6,614 nucleotides of DNA from Cytophagales bacterium (GTDB taxonomy: Bacteria; Bacteroidota; Bacteroidia; Cytophagales; UBA9547). The stretch lies in assembly GCA_003476475.1 (NCBI GenBank), contig DMUD01000189.1, forward strand, positions 1 through 6,614, given 5' to 3'. The notes below the pieces were generated by a model. The model saw nothing but the letters and a program-made list of their open reading frames with translations. It was not told the DNA's origin and did not search any database. This document shows, in pieces, positions 1 through 5,694 of this stretch. The translations under genes and the position numbers were made by a program. The first letter of the stretch is position 1. Each line of letters begins with the position of its first letter.

Positions 1-14
1 TGTTGATAATCATA

Positions 15-104
15 ATGAAAAAAAATAAAAAAAATCGTGATAGGCCTAAAAAGTATTTCGTTGAATGGAACGAGACGCTTTTAACGGACACAAGACTTCT
101 TTAA
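15..104 (+). CDS. doubtful 29-codon ORF at left edge, possibly the tail of a gene entering from the left
   Basis: An ATG at 15 opens a 29-codon, very basic ORF (MKKNKKNRDRPKKYF at its start) that ends in TAA at 102-104. The frame is also open leftward to the window edge (codons TTG ATA ATC ATA before the ATG), so it could be the C-terminus of a longer gene. It overlaps the mrp stop codon by a few bases in convergent orientation. I recognise no family. The A-rich start (two runs of eight A split by one T) gives Lys/Asn codons by composition alone, so chance is a serious alternative. On the minus strand the same run is a T-rich stretch after mrp, but I see no strong hairpin before it. The stretch also holds the 8-bp palindrome TAGGCCTA (41-48). 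Confidence 0.2.
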   Translation: MKKNKKNRDRPKKYFVEWNETLLTDTRLL

Positions 105-1189
105 ACTCGTATTTCCACAGGTTTTGTTTTTTCTTGGGTAGCATTACGAATAGCCACTTGCTGTGCCACCCTTTCGGCCAAATGCCGAAACGCTAGGGCA
201 GTAATTCCATCTGATATTGCCAAGGGACGGCCTGAATCGCCTGCCTCGCGAATAGACTGCACCAAAGGTATTTGACCCAAGAAATCGACCTTGTTGCGCT
301 CGGACAGCACTTTGCCACCATCTTTTCCGAAAATGTAATACTTATTTTCAGGCAGTTCTTCGGGAGTAAAATAAGCCATGTTTTCTACTACACCCAAGAT
401 GGGAACGTTGATTTGAGGTTGGGCAAACATTGAAAGCCCCTTTTGGGCATCTGCCAATGCTACTTTTTGTGGAGTGGTGACGATTATAGCTCCCGTAACT
501 GGAATTGTTTGTACCAATGTAAGGTGAATATCACTAGTGCCTGGTGGCAAATCTATAAGCATGTAGTCTAATTCGCCCCATTTACAATCGCCAATAAATT
601 GTTTCAATGCAGAACTGGCCATGGGCCCGCGCCAAACAACGGCACCATCACTGGGTGCCAAGAAGCCAATCGAAATGAGTTTAACCCCGAAACGCTCTAT
701 GGGAATGATGTAGTTTTTTCCGTTTTCAACCGTTATTTCTGGTCGTTCCAATTCACAACCAAACATGACAGGAACAGATGGCCCCGAAATATCGGCATCA
801 ATCAAGCCTACCTTGGCCCCAGAAGCGGCTAATGACACTGCGAGATTGGAAGTGACTGTCGATTTGCCAACACCACCTTTGCCTGATGCAATGGCAATAA
901 TGTTTTTCACGTTTGGAAGCAACGGGGCATTTGACCTAGTAGAGGTCACATCGGCCACCATGTTTACGATTACTTCCACATTTTTGCCCAACTCTTTTTG
1001 AATAGCCTCTACACAACGGTTTCTAATCAATTCTTTTAATGGACAGGCAGGAGTGGTGAGCACAACTGTAAACGAGATGCGATTACCGTCTACTTCTATT
1101 TCTTTTATCATTCCCAAAGAAACGAGGTCTTTCTTTAGATCGGGTTCTTCTACAGTGCTTAAGGCTTTTAGGACTCTTTCTTTCGACAT
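101..1189 (-). CDS. mrp: Mrp/ApbC family iron-sulfur cluster carrier ATPase
   Basis: Cytosolic P-loop ATPase of the Mrp/NBP35 (ApbC) family, which binds and passes on Fe-S clusters. The 362 residues start at ATG (CAT at 1187-1189). Residues about 4-78 form a MIP18/DUF59-type domain with the TPACP motif (C49). The ATPase domain follows: deviant Walker A SGKGGVGKST (102-111) with its two lysines, DADISGPSVP (131-140), and the Walker B/switch region DLPPGTSD (213-220). Length is normal for the domain-fused bacterial form. One oddity: after ENMAYF (269-274), where ApbC of E. coli and Salmonella has a CxxC pair used for cluster binding and dimerisation, this protein reads TPEELPENKYYIFG with no cysteine. 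Its only cysteines are 49, 59, 145 and 202. I believe this variant is common in Bacteroidota, but that is from memory. The gene is divergent from the M20 dipeptidase gene. Family assignment is secure; the cluster-binding mode is open. Confidence 0.96.
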   Translation of the reverse strand: MSKERVLKALSTVEEPDLKKDLVSLGMIKEIEVDGNRISFTVVLTTPACPLKELIRNRCVEAIQKELGKNVEVIVNMVADVTSTRSNAPLLPNVKNIIAIASGKGGVGKSTVTSNLAVSLAASGAKVGLIDADISGPSVPVMFGCELERPEITVENGKNYIIPIERFGVKLISIGFLAPSDGAVVWRGPMASSALKQFIGDCKWGELDYMLIDLPPGTSDIHLTLVQTIPVTGAIIVTTPQKVALADAQKGLSMFAQPQINVPILGVVENMAYFTPEELPENKYYIFGKDGGKVLSERNKVDFLGQIPLVQSIREAGDSGRPLAISDGITALAFRHLAERVAQQVAIRNATQEKTKPVEIRV

Positions 1190-1231
1190 AGTATTAATTT
1201 CAGCAGCAAAGAACGCAAAAAAGCATTTTCT

Positions 1232-1279
1232 TTACTCTTTCACAACTCGGAAACCAATACTAGAGTTTCGGAGAGGTCC
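1232..1279 (-). pseudogene. possible remnant of the 3' end of an FGE-sulfatase (SUMF1-like) gene
   Basis: On the minus strand, codons from 1279 down to 1235 read GPLRNSSIGFRVVKE and are followed by TAA (1232-1234). This resembles the usual extreme C-terminus of formylglycine-generating-enzyme-like (FGE-sulfatase) domains, which often end P-x-RN-x-x-x-GFR(V/L)V-(K/R) followed closely by the stop. The in-frame codon just upstream (1280-1282) is TAA and no further domain sequence is visible before the M20 gene begins, so at most a 15-codon vestige remains. A chance match is a real possibility because the stretch is short and also contains an inverted repeat (1246-1273). Confidence 0.28.
1246..1273. 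repeat. imperfect inverted repeat in the mrp / M20 dipeptidase intergenic region
   Basis: CTCGGAAAC (1246-1254) and GTTTCGGAG (1265-1273) are inverted copies with one mismatch in nine, separated by 10 nt. The repeat lies 7 nt upstream of the -7 box for the + strand dipeptidase gene, so it covers the expected -33 region. It could be an operator. It may instead be a by-product of the possible coding remnant on the minus strand. Confidence 0.35.
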
Positions 1280-1280
1280 T

Positions 1281-1288
1281 TATTTTTG
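1281..1288 (+). promoter_or_regulatory. Bacteroidota-type -7 promoter element for the M20 dipeptidase gene
   Basis: TATTTTTG matches the Bacteroidota -7 consensus TAnnTTTG exactly and is followed by C. It lies 20 nt before the ATG at 1309, which predicts a short leader of roughly 10-15 nt. No convincing TTG-type -33 box is seen 17-23 nt upstream; that space holds the inverted repeat instead. Confidence 0.5.
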
Positions 1289-1308
1289 CGCAGAATAGTA
1301 TTTGTAAC

Positions 1309-2661
1309 ATGAAAAATCAACCCTTACATTACATAGACGAACTTTTCGAGTTTTTGCGTATTCCATCTGTTTCGGCAAAAAAAGAACATACGGAAGATTG
1401 TCGAAAAGCGGCTCATTGGCTTATAGAAAAGCTAAAACTGGCTGGAATAACGCACATGGAATTAGTGGAAACGGAGGGCAACCCCATAATTTATGCCGAA
1501 TATTTTCAGGACAGCTCCTACCCGACGGTGCTAGTTTACGGGCACTACGATGTGCAACCACCCGAACCTTTGGATCTTTGGAAATCGCCTCCCTTTGAAC
1601 CCGAAATTCGACAAGAGCGCATATATGCAAGAGGCGCTTGCGACGACAAAGGCCAGCTGTACATGCACGTGAAAGCCATAGAGGAGCTGCTAAATGAAAA
1701 TGCGCTGAGATGCAACTTAAAAATATTAATAGAAGGAGAAGAGGAAATTGGCTCCAACAGCCTGGAACGGTTTGTCATTGCCAATAAAGAAAAACTCAGA
1801 GCCGATGTGGTACTTGTTTCAGACACCAGTCTCATTTCCAACGAATGCCCTTCTATTACGATAGGCTTGCGCGGCCTATGTTATTTGGAAGTAGAAGTAA
1901 CAGGACCCAATCGCGACTTGCACTCGGGTATTTACGGTGGTGCAGTACCCAACCCCATTAATTTGCTTTGCGAAATGATAGCCAGTTTGCACGACCAAGA
2001 CAATCGGATAACGATTCCTTGTTTTTATGATGATGTGGCCATTTTGTCTGAAGAGGAACAACAAGAGATTGCCAAAGTTCCTTTTGAACTGGTGGAGTAC
2101 AAAAAATCGCTTGACCTGCACGACATACATGGTGAAAAAGGCTACAACACAATAGAACGCACTTCCATAAGGCCTACGCTGGACGTAAATGGCATATGGG
2201 GTGGATACATTGGCGAAGGAGCGAAAACAGTCATCCCCTCCAAGGCTTTTGCCAAAATTTCGATGCGACTGGTACCCGACCAAGACCCCGACAAAATAAC
2301 CAAACTCTTCACCAAACATTTTCAAGCCATTGCTCCTTCTAGTGTCAGCGTTAAAGTGACCCCACACCATGGCGGCGTGCCAGTAGTAGTTTCAACCAAT
2401 ACCAATGCCTACAGAGCTGCTTCAAGTGCTTTTGAAAAATGTTGGGGCAAAACACCTATTGCCTCGCGTGAGGGTGGAAGTATACCCATCGTAGCACTTT
2501 TCAAACATACTCTCGGTATCGATACTTTGTTGATGGGTTTTGGTTTAGATGAAGATGCCATTCACTCGCCAAATGAAAGCTATGGGGTTTTTAATTTTTA
2601 TAAGGGTATAGAAACGATTGTGGCTTTTTATAAGGAATATGGTGCAAATTCTTTAAAATAA
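1309..2661 (+). CDS. M20 family metallopeptidase (dipeptidase, CNDP/ArgE-DapE-like)
   Basis: Di-zinc exopeptidase of 450 residues, the usual length for the M20 dipeptidase group that includes carnosine dipeptidase (CNDP). It probably hydrolyses dipeptides in the cytosol, as no signal peptide is present. Visible active-site motifs, assigned by comparison with CNDP-type enzymes, are GHYDVQP (metal ligand H79, catalytic D81), RGACDDKGQ (bridging D112), EGEEEIGS (general base E145, ligand E146), VSDTS (ligand D172), DLHSG (H205, at the lid/dimer domain) and HSPNE near the C-terminus (ligand H419). The full ligand set is present, so the enzyme should be active. The lid domain inserts at about residues 185-305. 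The ATG at 1309 follows a perfect -7 box. miaA follows after 47 nt on the same strand, suggesting co-transcription. Exact substrate cannot be read from the sequence. Confidence 0.95.
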   Translation: MKNQPLHYIDELFEFLRIPSVSAKKEHTEDCRKAAHWLIEKLKLAGITHMELVETEGNPIIYAEYFQDSSYPTVLVYGHYDVQPPEPLDLWKSPPFEPEIRQERIYARGACDDKGQLYMHVKAIEELLNENALRCNLKILIEGEEEIGSNSLERFVIANKEKLRADVVLVSDTSLISNECPSITIGLRGLCYLEVEVTGPNRDLHSGIYGGAVPNPINLLCEMIASLHDQDNRITIPCFYDDVAILSEEEQQEIAKVPFELVEYKKSLDLHDIHGEKGYNTIERTSIRPTLDVNGIWGGYIGEGAKTVIPSKAFAKISMRLVPDQDPDKITKLFTKHFQAIAPSSVSVKVTPHHGGVPVVVSTNTNAYRAASSAFEKCWGKTPIASREGGSIPIVALFKHTLGIDTLLMGFGLDEDAIHSPNESYGVFNFYKGIETIVAFYKEYGANSLK

Positions 2662-2708
2662 ATTATATCAAAAAGTAGTAAATCAATTTGATACATTTAA
2701 ATAATTGA

Positions 2709-3650
2709 ATGCAAAATACTCCCAACCTTATTGTCATTCTTGGCCCTACTGCAACGGGCAAAACGAGGTTGGCCGCAAATTTGGCCAATAGCATAAAATC
2801 AGAAATTATAAGTGCCGATTCTAGGCAAGTGTACAAACAAATGGACATTGGCACGGGCAAAGACAAAAACCAATACATAGTAGAGGGCAGTACCATTCCA
2901 CATCACCTTGTTGATATCAAATTGGCTGGAGAAAATTACCATGTCGCTGACTTTCAAACCGATTTCGCTACTGCATTTGACCAAATACAATCAAAAGGCA
3001 AAATTCCCATTTTATGCGGTGGAACAGGCATGTACATAGATGCAGTTCTGAAAAACTATCAATTTACTTCTATTCCCAACGATACAAAGTTGGCAACCGA
3101 ATTGGCAAAAATGTCGCCATCAGCATTGAAAAAACTGTTTCAAGAATTTCCTTCCGACTACAGCCTATTGGCCGATATTTCCACTCGAAAAAGATTAGAA
3201 AGGGCAATACAAATTGCTTTTTACCTAAAAGAAAATCCTATGCGTGGCAATAAAGCTCCAACCCTAAACCCTTTGATATTCGGCCTACTAATGCCGGTTG
3301 AAAAAAGAAGGCAATGCATAACCGAGAGACTTCATGCACGATTGAAAGAAGGATTAGTACAAGAGGTAAAAGGATTACTGGAACAAGGCATTTCTCCTGA
3401 AAAACTTGTCTTTTACGGGTTGGAATACCGTTTCGTAACTGAATATCTTTTGGGTAAAATGGAATACGATGAAATGGTCGAAAAACTAAACATCGCAATA
3501 CACCAGTTTGCCAAACGACAAATGACCTATTTTCGCAAAATGGAAAGAGATGGGCAGAAAATTTATTGGTTGGATGCCGAAAATGACATAGAACCCAATC
3601 TTTCCGAAATTAAAAAACAACTATGGAACCCGTCAAAATATTTGTCTTGA
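2709..3650 (+). CDS. miaA: tRNA dimethylallyltransferase
   Basis: MiaA transfers the dimethylallyl group from DMAPP to N6 of A37 in tRNAs reading UNN codons, giving i6A37. The 313 residues match the usual length. Motifs in order: P-loop GPTATGKT (12-19); SADSRQVYKQMDIGTGKD (35-52) with the catalytic aspartate at 37; HHLVD (65-69); GGTGMYI (104-110); RKRLERAIQI (160-169); and the tRNA-contacting C-terminal block AKRQMTYFRKME (268-279). Two motifs differ from the classical E. coli type: IGTGKD replaces the common IGTAKP, and GLEYR (237-241) stands where IGYRE/VGYRE is usual. This matches a divergent MiaA subgroup that I recall from Bacteroidota and some other phyla. It lies 47 nt after the dipeptidase gene, with no clear terminator between them. 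Its last 28 nt overlap the next gene. Confidence 0.95.
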   Translation: MQNTPNLIVILGPTATGKTRLAANLANSIKSEIISADSRQVYKQMDIGTGKDKNQYIVEGSTIPHHLVDIKLAGENYHVADFQTDFATAFDQIQSKGKIPILCGGTGMYIDAVLKNYQFTSIPNDTKLATELAKMSPSALKKLFQEFPSDYSLLADISTRKRLERAIQIAFYLKENPMRGNKAPTLNPLIFGLLMPVEKRRQCITERLHARLKEGLVQEVKGLLEQGISPEKLVFYGLEYRFVTEYLLGKMEYDEMVEKLNIAIHQFAKRQMTYFRKMERDGQKIYWLDAENDIEPNLSEIKKQLWNPSKYLS

Positions 3651-3922
3651 ACATAGACCAAGAAACCCTCGAGAAGGCTTTGAATTTTTTGAAATCAAAG
3701 TCTTTTGAGGCAGATGGCACAACCGAACCCGAAAATGCGCTTCAAGCCTTTCAACAAAAAAACTACGACATGGTAGTTTTCGGAGGTGGCATAAGCGGTA
3801 AAACGAGAGAAATGCTTAAAAAGGAATTCATGCATATGCGGCCAGAAGTAGAATTCATTGAACATTTGAGCCACCCTAGCGAAATGTATGAAGAAATTAT
3901 GGATGCGTTTAAAGGCTATTAA
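3623..3922 (+). CDS. small degenerate receiver-like (CheY-fold) protein, function unknown
   Basis: A 99-residue protein with no signal peptide or membrane segment. Its pattern fits a shortened response-regulator receiver fold: strand 1 KIFVLNID (5-12); helix 1 QETLEKALNFLKSKSFE; the TTEPENALQAFQQ element (33-45), like the usual T-x-x-x-A-L-x-x-F; and strand 3 YDMVVFGGGI (48-57), which lines up with the receiver motif YDLVLLDxxMP. In this alignment the phospho-acceptor Asp is replaced by G54, and the switch Thr and conserved Lys are not evident, so it probably is not phosphorylated. It has about 20 residues fewer than a normal receiver. The start overlaps miaA by 28 nt in another frame; the next Met is residue 50, so ATG 3623 is the only sensible start. 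Overlap suggests translational coupling to miaA. The gene is probably real, but the receiver-fold assignment is inference. Confidence 0.75.
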   Translation: MEPVKIFVLNIDQETLEKALNFLKSKSFEADGTTEPENALQAFQQKNYDMVVFGGGISGKTREMLKKEFMHMRPEVEFIEHLSHPSEMYEEIMDAFKGY

Positions 3923-3927
3923 TATTA
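3920..3927. other. palindrome TAATATTA joining two convergent stop codons
   Basis: The + strand stop TAA (3920-3922) and the - strand stop TAA (TTA at 3925-3927) are separated by TA, forming a perfect 8-bp palindrome. A weak flanking repeat GCTAT (3915-3919) / ATAGC (3931-3935) surrounds it. There is no T-run and the stem is weak, so it does not look like an intrinsic terminator. Transcripts from the two strands probably overlap here. Confidence 0.6.
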
Positions 3928-5487
3928 TCCATAGCGCTGGGCCCATTTCAAAGCACAATTTTCGCCATCCATAGCGGCCGACACAATACCCCCTGCATAT
4001 CCTGCCCCTTCCCCCGAAGGAAAAAGTCTTTTCACCTGAATGTGTTCCAGTGTTTCTTTGTTGCGCGGTATGCGTACTGGCGATGAAGTCCTACTTTCCA
4101 CTCCCAAAATAATGGCCTCGTTGGTGAAGTAGCCTTTCATTTTTTTCCCAAAAGAAACAAACCCTTTTTGCAAGGCCTTTGAAATGTATTCTGGCAAAAC
4201 TTCGTTCATTTTCAGAGAGGTAGTACCTGGCTGGTACGAAGTATCGGGCAAAGTATTGGAAAAATTACCCTCAACAAAATCCACCAACCTTTGTGCAGGG
4301 GCATTTTGGGTGCTACCAGCCATAGCACAAGCTCTTTTTTCTATCTCAGATTGAAAATAAAGCCCAGCAAGAGGGCCATATTGGGCATGTAATTTGGTAT
4401 CATCCAAACCTACTTCCACCACAATACCCGAGTTTGCAAAAGCTGAGTCTCTTCGAGAAGGTGACATTCCGTTGACAACCAATTCACCAGGAGCAGTGGC
4501 TGAAGGGACTATAAAACCACCCGGACACATACAAAATGAGAAAACACCCTTGGTTTGTCCATTGACCATTTCCTGAGAAACCAAGCTATAATTTGCTGCA
4601 GGAAGCCAAACATCTCGGTTCTCGCATTTGTACTGAATACTGTCCACCAGTTGTTGGCGATGCTCTACGCGCACACCTATTGCGAAAGGCTTTTGCTCCA
4701 TCTGAATATTCTTTTGATGAAGTAAATGGTACATATCCTTAGCAGAATGACCTGTGGCAAGGATAACCCCATCGGCTTCAAAAACATTTCCATTGGCCGT
4801 TTTCACGGCTTTAACTTCGTCAAACCTCAACACAAAATCGGTCACGCGTTCTTCGAAATGAATTTCACCTCCTGCCAACAAAATGGTTTCCCGGATTTCC
4901 TGAATGAGTTTAGGCAGTTTGTTAGTGCCTATATGAGGGTGAGAATCTATCAAAATATCTTCATTGGCACCATGTCTGACCAATATTTCAAGTATTCTTC
5001 TAACATCGCCCCTTTTTGAAGCGCGTGTGTACAATTTTCCGTCGGAATATGTACCAGCACCACCTTCACCAAAACAATAATTAGATTCGGTGTTTACAAC
5101 ATGATGCTTGTTGATAGCAGCTATATCTCTACGGCGGGCGCGAACATCCTTGCCTCTTTCTATCAAAATAGGCTTATGACCCAACTCCAAAAGTTTGAGT
5201 GCAGCAAACAAGCCTGCAGGTCCTGCCCCAATGATAAGTACCCGTTTGGTATTGTTTTTTATAGGTCTAGGTTTTTGATATGAATAGGCCGATACAACTT
5301 CATGAACATGAAAAAAATCGACTAACAGATTAACCTTAACATTTTTCCCACGGGCATCGACAGAACGCTTGACAATTTTGGCTGTTTGAGTGCCCAATAG
5401 CTCATTTTGTTGTTCCAAAAAAATGGCTAATTCCACTTCATTGAATGCAATTTCGGGTAAAAGAGAAAACTGGTTTGTAACAGGCAT
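3925..5487 (-). CDS. FAD-dependent dehydrogenase, COG2509 type (uncharacterised oxidoreductase)
   Basis: A 520-residue flavoprotein of the uncharacterised NAD(FAD)-utilising dehydrogenase family (COG2509), of normal length. Residues 1-75 form the family's N-terminal domain. The FAD-binding Rossmann motif is VLIIGAGPAGLFAALKL (83-99), with E110 at the end of strand 2 for the adenosine ribose. Then come NYCFGEGGAGTYSDGKL (136-152), ILATGHSAKD (242-251), FCMCPGG (318-324), ESRTSSPVRI (464-473) and the C-terminal FAD contact FPSGEGAGYAGGIVSAAMDG (489-508). Substrate and partner are unknown; it is probably cytosolic. I chose ATG 5487 over an in-frame TTG at 5511 because the TTG lies inside a perfect -7 promoter box (5509-5516), so it should not be in the mRNA. 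The gene is divergent from gldJ and convergent with the small receiver-like gene, with 2 nt between the stops. Confidence 0.93.
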   Translation of the reverse strand: MPVTNQFSLLPEIAFNEVELAIFLEQQNELLGTQTAKIVKRSVDARGKNVKVNLLVDFFHVHEVVSAYSYQKPRPIKNNTKRVLIIGAGPAGLFAALKLLELGHKPILIERGKDVRARRRDIAAINKHHVVNTESNYCFGEGGAGTYSDGKLYTRASKRGDVRRILEILVRHGANEDILIDSHPHIGTNKLPKLIQEIRETILLAGGEIHFEERVTDFVLRFDEVKAVKTANGNVFEADGVILATGHSAKDMYHLLHQKNIQMEQKPFAIGVRVEHRQQLVDSIQYKCENRDVWLPAANYSLVSQEMVNGQTKGVFSFCMCPGGFIVPSATAPGELVVNGMSPSRRDSAFANSGIVVEVGLDDTKLHAQYGPLAGLYFQSEIEKRACAMAGSTQNAPAQRLVDFVEGNFSNTLPDTSYQPGTTSLKMNEVLPEYISKALQKGFVSFGKKMKGYFTNEAIILGVESRTSSPVRIPRNKETLEHIQVKRLFPSGEGAGYAGGIVSAAMDGENCALKWAQRYG

Positions 5488-5508
5488 TGTACAAGGCAAG
5501 AACAGAGG

Positions 5509-5516
5509 CAAAGATA
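5509..5516 (-). promoter_or_regulatory. Bacteroidota-type -7 promoter element for the FAD-dependent dehydrogenase gene
   Basis: The minus strand reads TATCTTTG followed by C, an exact match to TAnnTTTG. It lies about 21 nt upstream of ATG 5487, which fits a short leader. At the -33 position only TGTGA is found, and this is one arm end of the inverted repeat 5534-5556. Confidence 0.55.
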
Positions 5517-5533
5517 GCCCTATTAACGAAAAA

Positions 5534-5556
5534 TCACATTTCTGAAAAAAATGTGA
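5534..5556. repeat. perfect 8-bp inverted repeat between divergent genes, candidate operator
   Basis: TCACATTT (5534-5541) and AAATGTGA (5549-5556) are exact inverted copies with a 7-nt spacer. The repeat covers the expected -33 region of the dehydrogenase promoter and lies about 60 nt upstream of the proposed gldJ -33 box. The half-site order (TCACA outside-left, TGTGA outside-right) is opposite to a CRP site. A transcription-factor site is the best guess; AT-rich chance is possible. Confidence 0.4.
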
Positions 5557-5618
5557 ACAGCCATACTAAGGTGGGCATATTTTGATAGTACAATTTAATG
5601 TTTTATTTCTTATAAACT

Positions 5619-5650
5619 TTTGAAAACAAAATCGAAATAGTTTACTTTAC
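5619..5650 (+). promoter_or_regulatory. candidate Bacteroidota promoter for gldJ
   Basis: TTTG (5619-5622) as a -33 box and TACTTTAC (5643-5650) as a -7 box are separated by 20 nt, within the 17-23 nt spacing usual in the phylum. The -7 box differs from TAnnTTTG at one fixed position. It would leave a leader of roughly 35-40 nt before the ATG at 5695. The surrounding region is AT-rich, so the call is moderate. No Shine-Dalgarno site is evident. Confidence 0.35.
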
Positions 5651-5694
5651 AACCTGATTGGAAAACTGAAGCTATTATTATCACTCAAATGTGT

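Noticed and set aside
1..13. minus-strand ATG at 13 as the start of a gene downstream of mrp
   Set aside because: Only four codons are visible before the edge, so nothing supports or excludes it.
41..48. TAGGCCTA palindrome as a terminator stem after mrp
   Set aside because: It is a zero-loop palindrome that cannot form a useful hairpin and does not sit directly before the T-run on the minus strand.
1207..1223. possible -7 boxes for mrp on the minus strand (CTTTTTTG and GTTCTTTG)
   Set aside because: Both lack the initial TA of the consensus, and the spacing to a TTG-type -33 box is not convincing.
1876..2370. 164-codon antisense ORF inside the M20 dipeptidase gene
   Set aside because: It lies wholly opposite a well-supported enzyme gene, has no recognisable domain, and its aromatic-rich composition is what the reverse complement of such a gene gives.
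2682..2692. short palindrome ATCAA-T-TTGAT upstream of miaA
   Set aside because: Only 5 bp per arm in an AT-rich 47-nt gap; easily chance, and no clear promoter pair accompanies it.
5534..5556. CRP/FNR-like binding site
   Set aside because: CRP sites read TGTGA-N6-TCACA; here the half-sites are in the reverse order with different spacing.
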